Positions 1 through 8,980 of a stretch of DNA of 13,929 nt are shown here, piece after piece. The position numbers and the translations under genes were made by a program. The stretch comes from Phycisphaerales bacterium (GTDB lineage: Bacteria; Planctomycetota; Phycisphaerae; UBA1845; Fen-1342). Each line of letters starts with the position of its first letter. Within the stretch, counting starts at the first letter, position 1. The stretch covers positions 1-13,929 of the forward strand of contig JALHJL010000085.1 of assembly GCA_022839625.1 (NCBI GenBank), in the 5' to 3' direction. Under the pieces are notes generated by a model that was not told the DNA's origin, did no database searches, and was given only the letters and a program-made list of their open reading frames with translations.

Positions 1-1
1 C

Positions 2-175
2 ACGGAATCGCTGTGCAAGAGCGTGCCGCGTCGGCTGACAGGCCCGGGCATGCGTTGGGACCCCGCCGGTGCCAACGCGATCCTCGCCCTGAGCGTCCTT
101 CGGGAATCCAACGCCTGGGACAACTACTGGAAGCCGACGGTCCGACGGAATAGTCACACGCCCCGTCGCCGATAG
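2..175 (+). CDS. Transposase C-terminal fragment, ISKra4-like (5' part outside window)
   Basis: An open frame enters from the left edge and stops at TAG 173-175, giving 57 residues of a C-terminus. It contains GMRWDPAGANAIL followed by LRESNAWDNYW. The pattern of a 'GMRW' block, then 'GA-x-AIL-x-L', then a terminal 'W-D-x-YW' is the usual tail of ISKra4-family DDE transposases, which move DNA by cut-and-paste or copy-out. The catalytic residues would lie upstream, outside the window, so activity cannot be judged. The transposon's right end should lie within a few tens of bases after the stop. I did not find a convincing terminal inverted repeat because the left end is not visible. The family call rests on recalled motif similarity, not on an alignment. 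Confidence 0.65.
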   Translation, partial: TESLCKSVPRRLTGPGMRWDPAGANAILALSVLRESNAWDNYWKPTVRRNSHTPRRR

Positions 176-188
176 TGTCCCTCCAATG

Positions 189-217
189 TTGACAAATGGG
201 ACTACTTCTGATACAGT
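189..217 (+). promoter_or_regulatory. Strong sigma70-type promoter for the S8 protease gene
   Basis: A perfect TTGACA box lies at 189-194. After a 17-base spacer comes TACAGT at 212-217, preceded by TG at 209-210 (extended -10). Transcription would begin near 224, leaving a leader of about 117 bases before the ATG at 341. The promoter lies just after the end of the transposase fragment, so it could be native or carried on the transposon end, firing outward. Confidence 0.55.
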
Positions 218-340
218 TTGGGCGGTGGTATCACTATCGGGCCATCGCGACGATCGCAGCAGGCCGCCCGCCGATCGGGCGCACAAGTTCGGGTGCGTCG
301 CAGCCGACTACAACTCTGCCGGCCAGAGAGAGGATTAGAC

Positions 341-2821
341 ATGACTCGTTCACGCCCCCCCGTGCTCTCGTTCGTTTTGCTCGCGTTCCTCGCCTTTGTC
401 CCGATAACGCCGGCGATGGGCGACGGGGCACAGGGCCCCGGCCAGGTCCGGCCGGGCGTGCTGCGTCTGCGCACTGGCGACGTGGCCACGGCCCAGTTGC
501 CGAACCTGACGAAGGCTGACGCGACGCACCGGTTTACGGGCCCGGGCCGCTGGGTGGTCCAACTCGACGGGCCGCTGTCCCCCGAACGACGCGCCGCGCT
601 GGAGAGCGCCGGCGTCAAGCTCGGCGACTACCTGCCCACCAACGCCTTCGTTGCCGATCTGGGCGGGACCACGCCGGCGGAGCTTCGCCGCCTGGGATTC
701 GTGACGTGGGCCGGACCCTACCGCCCCCAGTGGCGGATCGATCCGCAGATCGGCACGCGCGTCTTCCAGAGCCCCGAGCGGCAAGCCCACGCGGCACGAG
801 GCGAGCTGGCCCTGAGCGTGTACCTGTTTGAGGGTGAGGCCGTGGACGCCGCCGTCGCCGCGATCCGGGAGATCAGCGGAGCGGTGATCGCGAGCACGGA
901 CCCCGGCGCGCCGGGGCTCGGGAACCAGCCGGTGATCAACGTCGTGCTGCCGGCCGCCGGGTTGCAGGCCCTGGCCGACCTCCCGGCGGTGCAGTTCGTG
1001 GAGGAATACCCCGAGTTCACGTTGCGGAACAGCAGTGACCGCTGGATCGTGCAGAGCAACATCGTGAACGTCACGCCGCTGTACGACCAGGGTCTCCACG
1101 GCGAGGGACAGGTGTTGGGGCACATCGACGGCCGGGTGGCGGTCGGCCACTGTTCGTTCTATGACACCAACCCCATCGGCCCCGATCACCGCAAGATTCT
1201 CGCGTACAACGTGTCGCAGGGTTACAACCTGCACGGCACGCACACGGCGGGGACGGCGGTCGGCGACGGTGGCTCGTGGAATGACACGCGCGGTGTCGCC
1301 TACCTGGCGAAGCTGGTGCACAACAGCATTCCGAGTCTCAGCGAGACCCAGATGTTCAGCCGGTTCGACCTGCATCGCACGCAGGGGGCGACGGTACACA
1401 CGAATAGCTGGGGCAACGACGGCACGACCGCTTACGACGGCGCGTGCCGGGCCATCGACAACTTCTCCTGGCAGTACGACGACAACCTCGTCTGCTTTGC
1501 AGTGACTAATCTCAGCGCGCTCAAGAACCCGGAAAACGCTAAGAACGTGCTGGCGGTCGCCGCTTCGCAGGACACCCCCAACCAGGGCAACCATTGCTCC
1601 GGCGGCACAGGCCCGACGTCCGACGGCCGGCGCAAGCCCGAAATCTACGCACCAGGGTGCGGAACCTTTTCCTCCTCCGGCAGCAGCGGATGTAGTACGT
1701 CGGGGCTGACGGGGACTTCGATGGCCTGTCCGGCGATCGCCGGCACCGCCCTCCTGGTCCGCCAGTACTTCACCGACGGCTTCTATCCCAGCGGGGCGGC
1801 CAACCCGGCGGACGGGTTCGTGCCTTCGGGCGCGCTGCTCAAGGCGATGCTGCTCAACTCCGCGGTGGACATGACCGGCATCACGGGCTATCCGTCCAAT
1901 CTCGAGGGCTGGGGCCGGGTGCTCGCCGACAACGCCGTCGCCTTCGCCGCGGACAGCCGCAAGCTCGTCGTGTACGACGTGCGCAACAACACGACGGAGG
2001 CCCTGTCGACGGGCGAGGTAACGACCTATGAGATCCCCGTGATGGGTTCGTCCGAACAGCTCCGTATTACGCTCGTGTGGCACGACGCCCCTGCGGCCAT
2101 CAACGCGTTCGACGCGGCCGTGAACAACCTTGACCTCGTGGCGACCTCCCCGTCCGCCACGTTGTACCGTGGCAACGTCTTCTCCGGCGGCGTGTCGGTC
2201 CCTGGAGGCACTGCGGACGCCAAGAACAACGTGGAGCAGGTGCATGTGAACGCGCCGGAGATCGGCACGTGGACGGTTGCGGTCGCCGGCACGGCGGTGA
2301 ACACCGGCGTGCAAGGCTACGCGCTGGTCGCGACGGGGAACGTCGACAATCTGGTCTGCCCTACGGTCACGCAACAGCCCGCTGCGGAGGTCGTGACGGT
2401 CGGGCAGACGGCCATCTTCGCCGTGACGGCCGTCGGCACGCTGCCGCTGAGCTACGAGTGGCAGAAGGACGGGGTGCCTCTGGGGGACGATGAGAGAATC
2501 TCGGGCTCCGCGACTGCGACGCTCATCATCAGTTCGGCCGGGTTGGACGACGCCGGCGAGTACCACGTGGTCGTGACCAACGCGTGCGGTTCAACGCCGA
2601 GCGACGCGGCTACCCTGTCCGTGTGGGCAGTCGGTGACATGAACTGCGACGGGCACGTTGACATGGGTGATATCAACCCCTTCGTACTCGCGATGGAGGG
2701 TGAAGGGGTGTACTACGCCGCGCACGCCGCGTGCAACTGGCACAACGCGGACATCAACGGCGACTCGGCGGTGAACTTCGCCGACATCAACCCGTTCGTG
2801 GCGCTGCTTTCCGGGCAATGA
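341..2821 (+). CDS. Secreted subtilisin-family (S8, KP-43-like) protease with Ig-like and dockerin-like modules
   Basis: 826 residues. I chose the ATG at 341 because it begins a clear signal peptide (MTRSRPP, then a hydrophobic run to about residue 25) and has a purine-rich AGAGAGG ribosome site just upstream. The open frame extends back to 218 but that part has no signal-like character. Residues about 60-230 look like an N-terminal pro-region. The catalytic triad is visible: Asp263 in GHIDGRV, His298 in HGTHTAG, Ser460 in GTSMACP, with a plausible oxyanion Asn390. After the catalytic domain comes a beta-sandwich (about 542-668) like the one following the catalytic domain in KP-43-type subtilases. 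An Ig-like domain follows at about 673-762 (YEWQKDG, then DDAGEYHVVVTN). A dockerin-like pair of calcium-binding loops ends the protein at about 764-826 (GDMNCDG, then ADINGDS). The likely role is degradation of extracellular protein. Family placement within S8 is by eye; the S8 assignment itself is firm. Confidence 0.9.
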   Translation: MTRSRPPVLSFVLLAFLAFVPITPAMGDGAQGPGQVRPGVLRLRTGDVATAQLPNLTKADATHRFTGPGRWVVQLDGPLSPERRAALESAGVKLGDYLPTNAFVADLGGTTPAELRRLGFVTWAGPYRPQWRIDPQIGTRVFQSPERQAHAARGELALSVYLFEGEAVDAAVAAIREISGAVIASTDPGAPGLGNQPVINVVLPAAGLQALADLPAVQFVEEYPEFTLRNSSDRWIVQSNIVNVTPLYDQGLHGEGQVLGHIDGRVAVGHCSFYDTNPIGPDHRKILAYNVSQGYNLHGTHTAGTAVGDGGSWNDTRGVAYLAKLVHNSIPSLSETQMFSRFDLHRTQGATVHTNSWGNDGTTAYDGACRAIDNFSWQYDDNLVCFAVTNLSALKNPENAKNVLAVAASQDTPNQGNHCSGGTGPTSDGRRKPEIYAPGCGTFSSSGSSGCSTSGLTGTSMACPAIAGTALLVRQYFTDGFYPSGAANPADGFVPSGALLKAMLLNSAVDMTGITGYPSNLEGWGRVLADNAVAFAADSRKLVVYDVRNNTTEALSTGEVTTYEIPVMGSSEQLRITLVWHDAPAAINAFDAAVNNLDLVATSPSATLYRGNVFSGGVSVPGGTADAKNNVEQVHVNAPEIGTWTVAVAGTAVNTGVQGYALVATGNVDNLVCPTVTQQPAAEVVTVGQTAIFAVTAVGTLPLSYEWQKDGVPLGDDERISGSATATLIISSAGLDDAGEYHVVVTNACGSTPSDAATLSVWAVGDMNCDGHVDMGDINPFVLAMEGEGVYYAAHAACNWHNADINGDSAVNFADINPFVALLSGQ

Positions 2822-3211
2822 ACGACGTTGCGCGGATTGGCGACCGTGGTCGGAACGCGAAGCGCCGACGAGCACGTATTGGACCGCGCGCGTGCTCGCA
2901 CGGCGCCCGTGAGCCAGGCGTGCGCCTCTCCCGCTGCGCTTCGGGGCGGCGGCCCGTCCCCGGGCCGACGGGCGCTGGGTATTACTCGGTCACGGGGCGC
3001 GCGGCCCGCTTGAATTGGACCTCTCGGCGCCTATCCTCATTGGTGGTGTCGTGCCGAGGGAAGTGCGCACACCCAGATCAGTGCAGAGCAGAGCGCGTCA
3101 CCGCATGGCGAGCCGAACGCCCCTTGCTGCCGGGTCCGCCGCACACCGGCCATAACCGTGCCGACGATGCGACGCCCGAAGTATGGGCCCAGTGTTGGAG
3201 GAAGCGTGTCT
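2822..3211. other. Intergenic region between the two protease genes
   Basis: 390 bases with no supportable gene; the frames open here have no family character. It holds a stem-loop at 2952-2973 (listed separately) and a weak promoter candidate: TTGAAT 3010-3015, a 16-base spacer, TATCCT 3032-3037 (four of six matches at each box). That would give the second protease its own transcript with a leader of roughly 165 bases. Confidence 0.4.
2952..2973 (+). terminator. Stem-loop after the S8 protease gene, possible terminator
   Basis: GCCCGTC (2952-2958) pairs perfectly with GACGGGC (2967-2973) around an 8-base loop that contains CCCGGG. It lies about 130 bases after the stop codon and has no T tract behind it. 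It could be a Rho-independent-like structure, an mRNA-stabilising hairpin or chance in GC-rich DNA. Confidence 0.25.
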
Positions 3212-5662
3212 ATGTGCCGGAACCGTTCGATTCTTGTCCCCGCCGTGGCGTTGTTGGTTTTTCTCCCGGCCTTGCCGATCACCGTCGCCCAATCGGCCGC
3301 GGGTCGCGCTGTGCACGTCACAATCCCGCAGCTTGACCTGGACGTGCTCCGGGCGGAGGACGCGCAGCGCGACCTCGACGGCCTGCCGCCGCGCTTCGCC
3401 GTCCCGCACGAGACGTTTATTCGCCCGGACGGCGCGGGCACCTGGGACGACCGTGACCCGCAAGTCGGGCGCTGGAGCCTGCGCATCGCGGCGCCGGGGG
3501 CGCTGTCCCTCAACCTGGGTTTCACAGCGTACTACATGCCGCCGGGCGGCACGCTCCGGCTGGTGCCCGCCGACGGCAGCCCTGCGGTCGGCCCGTTCAC
3601 CGCCGCAGACAATGCGGCGCACGGCGAGTTATGGACGCCGGTCGTGCTCGCCGACGACATCACGGTGGACGTCCGCGTGCCGCGGGAGGCGGCGGACCAG
3701 CTCATTCTCGAGCTCACTTCGATCAACGTGGGGTATCGCTACTTCGGCGAGCCGGCGACGGACCGGTCGGGCGCCTGCAACGTCGATGTCGTGTGCCCGG
3801 AGGGCGACGATTGGCGCAATGAGATCCCCGCGGTCGGCGTGATCTCCACCGGCGGCTACCTATTCTGCACCGGCTTCATGGTCAACAACACCGCCCAGGA
3901 CGGGACGCCGTACTTCATGACCGCCAACCACTGCGGCGTCAATTCCGGGAACGCGGCTTCGCTGGTGGTGTATTGGAATTACCAGAGCCCGACGTGCGGG
4001 CAGCATGGCGGCGGGCAGCTCAACCAGTTCCAGACCGGCTCCTACTTCCGGGCGTCCCATTCCGCATCGGACTTCACGCTGGTCGAGCTGGACGAGTTGC
4101 CGAACCCGGCCTGGGAGATCACCTATGCCGGCTGGGACCGCAGCACCGCCGATCCGACCAGTGCGGTCGGCATCCACCATCCGAATACGGACGAGAAGAG
4201 CATCAGCTTCGAGTTCCAGCCCTGTCAGACGACGAGCTACCTGGGAACGACGGTCCCCGGCGATGGCACGCACATCCGCGTCATCGACTGGGACATCGGC
4301 ACCACCGAGCCCGGCTCCTCCGGCTCCCCCCTGTTCGACCAGAACCACCGCGTGGTGGGTCAACTGCACGGCGGCTACGCGGCCTGCGGGAACGACTTGT
4401 CCGATTGGTACGGCCGCTTCTCGCGCTCCTGGACCGGCGGCGGCTCGAACTCCACGCGGCTCAGCAACTGGCTCGATCCGCTGAACACCGGCGCGATGAC
4501 CCTGGACACGCTCGCGCCGGGGCGCCTTGAGGTATCTCCTGCCACGGGATTGAGTGGGACCGGAGAGCCCGGCGGGCCGTTCGCGCCGGACAACATCGTG
4601 TACACCCTCAGCAACGCGAGCACGACACCGATCGAATTCGAGGTACACGGCGGTGCCGACTGGATTTCGATCAGCAACGCGACGGGGACGATCCCGGGGC
4701 AGTCGAGCGTGGTCGTTACGGTGGAACTCAACGCGTACGCCGACCTCCTCCCGCCGGGCCGCCACCACGACACGGTGACCTTCGTCAACACGACGAACCA
4801 CTCAGGCGACACAACCCGGCCCGTAGACCTGGAGGTCGGCCACCCCGAGCCGCTGTACACGTTCCCGCTCGACAGCGATCCGGGCTGGAGCACGCAGGGC
4901 GAGTGGGCCTTCGGACAGCCGACCGGGCAAGGCGGCGCTCAATACGGCTTCCCTGATCCGACGGCGGGGGCGACCGACGCCTTCGTGTACGGCGTCAACC
5001 TGAACGGAGATTACGCGACCACGTACGGCGGCCCCTATTATCTGACGTTGGGTCCGATCGATCTCAGCCACGCGGCTGAAGCCACGCTTCGTTTCCGACG
5101 CTGGCTCAACAGCGATTACGAACCGTACGTGCAGGCGATGATCGAAGTCTCGAGCGACGGGACTGCATGGCACGTGGTCTGGTCCAACGGCGGCCAGGTG
5201 ATCAAGGAAAACGTCTGGTCGTCGTGCGAACACGACATTTCCGCCGTGGCCGACCATGCGCCGGCCGTCTACATCCGCTGGGGTTATCGGATCCGCAACG
5301 GTGCGTACGCCTACTCGGGCTGGAATATTGACGATGTAGAGGTCTGGGCCTTCTCGCAGGGGCCTGGGACGGACTGCAACGGAAACGGCATTCCCGATGC
5401 GACCGACATCGCCTCCGGGACCAGCGGCGACGACAACGAGAACGGTGTCCCGGATGAATGCGAGCAGCTCGCCGGCGACCTGAACTGCGATGCACAGGTG
5501 GACTTCGCGGATATCAACCCCTTCGTGCTGCTGATGAGTGACGAAGCGGGATACCTGGCTGCGTACCCGAACTGCACGCGCATCAACGGCGACGTGAACG
5601 ACGACGGACAGGTCGATTTCGGCGACATCAACCCGTTCGTCGCGCTGCTGAGCGGGTCATAG
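3212..5662 (+). CDS. Secreted trypsin-fold (lysyl endopeptidase-like) serine protease with BACON-like, jelly-roll and dockerin-like modules
   Basis: 816 residues. The ATG at 3212 is chosen because GGAGGAAG (3197-3204) sits just upstream and because it opens a signal peptide (MCRNRS, hydrophobic core, about 26 residues). An in-frame GTG at 3206 is an alternative; the GTG at 3158 is unlikely. The pro-region spans about 30-205. The protease domain has His240 in TANHC, Asp287 in SASDFTL and Ser370 in EPGSSGSP. This is the arrangement of bacterial lysyl endopeptidase/ArgC-type S1 proteases, although substrate preference cannot be read from it. Next come a BACON-like/Ig-type domain (about 437-543, 'GGPFAPDNIVYTLSN'), a jelly-roll-like domain (about 548-714), calcium-loop repeats (about 721-751, DCNGNGIPD and NENGVPDECE), and the dockerin-like pair (about 755-816). 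The jelly-roll and terminal modules recur in the next gene. Likely extracellular or surface-attached. Confidence 0.88.
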   Translation: MCRNRSILVPAVALLVFLPALPITVAQSAAGRAVHVTIPQLDLDVLRAEDAQRDLDGLPPRFAVPHETFIRPDGAGTWDDRDPQVGRWSLRIAAPGALSLNLGFTAYYMPPGGTLRLVPADGSPAVGPFTAADNAAHGELWTPVVLADDITVDVRVPREAADQLILELTSINVGYRYFGEPATDRSGACNVDVVCPEGDDWRNEIPAVGVISTGGYLFCTGFMVNNTAQDGTPYFMTANHCGVNSGNAASLVVYWNYQSPTCGQHGGGQLNQFQTGSYFRASHSASDFTLVELDELPNPAWEITYAGWDRSTADPTSAVGIHHPNTDEKSISFEFQPCQTTSYLGTTVPGDGTHIRVIDWDIGTTEPGSSGSPLFDQNHRVVGQLHGGYAACGNDLSDWYGRFSRSWTGGGSNSTRLSNWLDPLNTGAMTLDTLAPGRLEVSPATGLSGTGEPGGPFAPDNIVYTLSNASTTPIEFEVHGGADWISISNATGTIPGQSSVVVTVELNAYADLLPPGRHHDTVTFVNTTNHSGDTTRPVDLEVGHPEPLYTFPLDSDPGWSTQGEWAFGQPTGQGGAQYGFPDPTAGATDAFVYGVNLNGDYATTYGGPYYLTLGPIDLSHAAEATLRFRRWLNSDYEPYVQAMIEVSSDGTAWHVVWSNGGQVIKENVWSSCEHDISAVADHAPAVYIRWGYRIRNGAYAYSGWNIDDVEVWAFSQGPGTDCNGNGIPDATDIASGTSGDDNENGVPDECEQLAGDLNCDAQVDFADINPFVLLMSDEAGYLAAYPNCTRINGDVNDDGQVDFGDINPFVALLSGS

Positions 5663-5721
5663 CCCGCCGGCCCAGAGCGCGGGCGCGGCCGCCTGCGGCG
5701 CAAGTACTTGGTCTGCCGTTG

Positions 5722-5730
5722 TGGTATAAT
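5722..5730 (+). promoter_or_regulatory. Extended -10 promoter before the beta-propeller gene
   Basis: TGGTATAAT is a perfect TATAAT (5725-5730) with the upstream TG of an extended -10 box. No -35 box is seen at the usual distance. Transcription would begin near 5737, about 75 bases before the ATG at 5812. The bases just after it (GCCGGCGA) closely match those after the tRNA promoter at 10180 (GCCCGGCGA). Confidence 0.6.
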
Positions 5731-5811
5731 GCCGGCGATGCAGCGACGGCCATGTGACCGGCCTGTTCCAGCGTGGAGACGAGAGGCAACCTCAAGCACA
5801 AGGTGACCGAC

Positions 5812-8800
5812 ATGCGCGTAAGAACGACCATTGGAGCCGCGGCGTTGGTGTGGGCGTTGGTTTCGTTTGGAGCCCCGGAACTCGCGGCCCAGGAGACCAT
5901 TTACGGCGAGCAGCTCGATCCCGCCACCTACGGCCCCTCGTACATCGAGCGGATGGAGGACGCGATCGACCGCGACCGCCTCGCGCCGTTGCCCGCGAAC
6001 GACAAGCAGCGGCAGCCGGGCGAGCAGGGCGTGTGGATGGTGCCGAACCGCGGGGCGACCACCTTCCCGCACTCCGGCCAGCACTACGCAGTCAACAAGT
6101 GGGGCGATACGCGCATGGGCATTGGCTTCCACCGCGTGGTCGACGTGGAAGGGGCTTTCTTCGCGGGTCAGGCCGCGCGCGGGGCCTGGACTCCCGGCGT
6201 GCGCGTGCTCGGCTATCTCGCCGGCGCGCTGATCCAGGAGACCGACTGGTTTACCCAGATCGGCGACACGCCGCAGTGGTTCGCGATGGACCTGCGCGGC
6301 GTGGATCGCATTGAGATCGTGGCGATGCCGGCGGTCCACGGCGGCGGCTGGTATGGGATGGACGACTTGACGTACACCGTCACGACGGAGGACGGCTCGC
6401 GTCAGGCAGTCGTCTTGGACTTTGAGGACCTGGCCTACAACACGAAGCTGACTGGCAGCGGCTACGCAGGTTTGGACTGGGAGACCGGCAGCGGGGATTT
6501 CTCGGCCGACCTGGGCGTCCACGGTCCCATGGCGCCGCCCGGCTACCGGCGCGGCGAAGCACCGGAAGACGCCGAACCGGCACTGCCGTCGGGCACACGG
6601 GCGACGTCCCCGTCGCTGCTCACGAAGTTCCAGGGCGTTCTCCGCGGCGACGCGGGCTCGATGAGCTATCCACCGGACACCGATGGCGCGATCGGCCCCA
6701 ACCACTACGTCGAAACGGTCAACCGCAATTTCGCGGTCTACGACAAGTACACCGGGGCGGAATTGACCAACATCTTGTTGGGCACTTTCTTGCCGGGCTC
6801 GAACGGCGACCCGCGCGTGCTGTTCGACCACCACAGCGGGCGGTGGATCGTCCTTGTCACGGACTTCAATGCGACGGCGACGATCTTCCTGGCCGTCTCA
6901 ACCTCCAGCAACCCGATGGGCGGCTGGTTCAAGACCAGCTTCGTTACCGCGCAGGGCTCGGACGCCGGTCGCTGGCCGGACTATCCGACGCTCGGGGTGG
7001 ACGCCAACGGCATCTACACGGCGGCGTACATGGTGCCCGGCGGCATGACGATTTTCGCCATCGACAAGGCGCCGCTGATCGCGCCTTCGCCCTATCTCGG
7101 CACGATCACCGCCTTCCGCAACCTGCCGTGGGAAGGCGCGATCCAGCCCGCCCATACATACGGCAACCCGGGCGGCGAGTACCTGGTCTCGTGGTTCAAC
7201 TCCACCTCGCTGCGGATTCGCCGGATCAATCCGCCCCTCACCGCGCCGTCGCTGACCGAAGTCGGTACGGTGACGGTGCCAGCTTTCTCGGCCGCGGCCG
7301 ACGCGCCGGCCCTGGGCAGCTCGACCCCGCTCGACACGGTCGATGAACGCCTGATGATGGCGGTGTATCGGGCCGGATCGCTCTGGACGACTCACACGAT
7401 CAACGTCAGCGGCCGGGCCGGGTGCCGCTGGTATCAGATCAACACGACCAACCTGACCCTGACCCAATCGGGCAACGTGGCGGACAGCCTGCTCTGGTAT
7501 TACTTCCCCTCGATCATGGTGAACGAGGTCGGCGACGCCGTCATGGGCTTCACCGGCTCCCACGCCGGCCAGTACGCCGCCTGTTACTACACGGGCCGCA
7601 AGTACAGCGACCCGGCCGGCGAGATGGCCGCTCCCGTGCAATACAAGGAGGGCACCGGTCCGCAGAACAACATCGACGGCTACGGCCGCAACCGCTGGGG
7701 CGACTACAGCTACACCACGCTCGATCCGTCGGACCAGATGACGTTCTGGACCATTCAGGAATACGGTCACGGCAACAACATCTGGGGCACGTATGTGGCC
7801 ACGCTGGTCGTGACCCCGCCCGCGGACTGCAACGGAAACGGGATCCCGGATCAGATCGACATCGCCAACGGAACCAGCACCGACTGCGATCTCAACGGCG
7901 TTCCGGATGAATGCGACCCGCTGATCGACTGCAACGGCAACGGCATTCAGGACGCCTGCGACCTGCTGCACGGCACCAGCCCCGACTGCAACACCAACCG
8001 CGTGCCCGACGAGTGCGACATCGCCGGCGGCGTCAGCCAGGACTGCAACGGCAACGGCATTCCCGATGATTGCGAAGTGGGGCTCTGGGAGCACGTCCTC
8101 AGCTTCCCGCTGGATACCAACCCCGGCTGGACGACCGCGGGCGAGTGGGAGTTCGGCCAGCCGACCGGGCAGGGCGGCGGCGGTTCCCTGGGCTTCCCTG
8201 ATCCCACCGGCGGCGCCACCGGCGCAAACGTCTACGGCGTCAATCTGAACGGCAACTACTCCACGACTTACGGCGGCCCGTACTACCTGACGCTGGGGCC
8301 CATCGATCTCCACAACATCAGGAACACCCACCTGCGCTTCCAGCGCTGGCTGAACAGCGACTGCGAGCCCTACGTGATGAACACGATCCAGGTCTCGTCA
8401 GACGGCAGCACGTGGACCACGGTCTGGTCCAACGGCAGAACCGTTATCAAGGAGAATGGCTGGTCGCTGCGAGATTACGACATTTCGGTCCCGGCGGATT
8501 ACCACCCCGCCGTGTACATCCGCTGGGGCTATCAGATCGGCGTGGGCGCTTTGCCGTTTTCCGGCTGGAACATCGACGACATCGAGGTCGTCGGGTTGGC
8601 GCCCGGCGGCGGCCCCAACGACTGCAACAGCAACCAGGTTCCCGACGAGTGCGACATCGCCGCCGGAACCAGTCAGGACTGCAACGCCAATGGCGTGCCC
8701 GACGAGTGCGACATCGCCAACGGTACGTCGCAGGACGCGAACGGCAACGGCATCCCCGACGAGTGCGACAGCCAGGTGCTGGTCGGCGACATGAACTGCG

Positions 8801-8976
8801 ACGGCAGCGTTGACTTCGGCGACATCAATCCGTTCGTGCTGGCGATGACCGATCTGGCCGCCTGGCAGGCCGCGTTCCCCGGCTGCCCGGTTGCCAACGG
8901 CGACATCAATAGTGACGGCGCCGTCGACTTCGCCGACATCAACCCGTTTGTCGCGCTGCTGGCCGGCGGACGGTGA
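5812..8976 (+). CDS. Large secreted beta-propeller-like protein with jelly-roll, calcium-loop repeats and dockerin-like module
   Basis: 1054 residues. The ATG at 5812 follows AAGGTGA (5800-5806) and opens a signal peptide ending near the AAQ at residues 25-27; the frame is open from a GTG at 5773. Residues about 30-275 form an unrecognised N-terminal domain (SGYAGLDWETGSG). Residues about 285-665 look like a beta-propeller or sialidase-like fold found in secreted proteins, with PPDTDGAIGPNHYVE, FAVYDKYTG, DPRVLFD, DYPTLGVDANG and NRWGDYSYTT. I see no obvious catalytic set. Five calcium-loop repeats of the DCNxNGxPDECD type follow (672-755), then a jelly-roll-like domain (about 758-932), three more repeats (937-986) and the dockerin-like pair (993-1054). 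The jelly-roll copy is about two-thirds identical by eye to that of the preceding protease. The stop lies 4 bases from the end of the convergent sugar transferase gene, leaving no room for a separate terminator. Substrate or ligand is unknown. Confidence 0.85.
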   Translation: MRVRTTIGAAALVWALVSFGAPELAAQETIYGEQLDPATYGPSYIERMEDAIDRDRLAPLPANDKQRQPGEQGVWMVPNRGATTFPHSGQHYAVNKWGDTRMGIGFHRVVDVEGAFFAGQAARGAWTPGVRVLGYLAGALIQETDWFTQIGDTPQWFAMDLRGVDRIEIVAMPAVHGGGWYGMDDLTYTVTTEDGSRQAVVLDFEDLAYNTKLTGSGYAGLDWETGSGDFSADLGVHGPMAPPGYRRGEAPEDAEPALPSGTRATSPSLLTKFQGVLRGDAGSMSYPPDTDGAIGPNHYVETVNRNFAVYDKYTGAELTNILLGTFLPGSNGDPRVLFDHHSGRWIVLVTDFNATATIFLAVSTSSNPMGGWFKTSFVTAQGSDAGRWPDYPTLGVDANGIYTAAYMVPGGMTIFAIDKAPLIAPSPYLGTITAFRNLPWEGAIQPAHTYGNPGGEYLVSWFNSTSLRIRRINPPLTAPSLTEVGTVTVPAFSAAADAPALGSSTPLDTVDERLMMAVYRAGSLWTTHTINVSGRAGCRWYQINTTNLTLTQSGNVADSLLWYYFPSIMVNEVGDAVMGFTGSHAGQYAACYYTGRKYSDPAGEMAAPVQYKEGTGPQNNIDGYGRNRWGDYSYTTLDPSDQMTFWTIQEYGHGNNIWGTYVATLVVTPPADCNGNGIPDQIDIANGTSTDCDLNGVPDECDPLIDCNGNGIQDACDLLHGTSPDCNTNRVPDECDIAGGVSQDCNGNGIPDDCEVGLWEHVLSFPLDTNPGWTTAGEWEFGQPTGQGGGGSLGFPDPTGGATGANVYGVNLNGNYSTTYGGPYYLTLGPIDLHNIRNTHLRFQRWLNSDCEPYVMNTIQVSSDGSTWTTVWSNGRTVIKENGWSLRDYDISVPADYHPAVYIRWGYQIGVGALPFSGWNIDDIEVVGLAPGGGPNDCNSNQVPDECDIAAGTSQDCNANGVPDECDIANGTSQDANGNGIPDECDSQVLVGDMNCDGSVDFGDINPFVLAMTDLAAWQAAFPGCPVANGDINSDGAVDFADINPFVALLAGGR

Positions 8977-8980
8977 GCTG

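Noticed and set aside
350..2566. 738-codon minus-strand frame
   Set aside because: It lies wholly antisense to the S8 protease gene, whose catalytic motifs are unmistakable, and has Arg/Val/His-rich content typical of antisense frames in GC-rich genes.
5311..6834. 507-codon minus-strand frame
   Set aside because: It is antisense to the ends of two well-supported genes, has no motif, and spans the promoter at 5725.
341..8976. Cellulosome cluster
   Set aside because: No cohesin or scaffoldin is encoded and no carbohydrate-active catalytic domain is seen; two of the three proteins are proteases.
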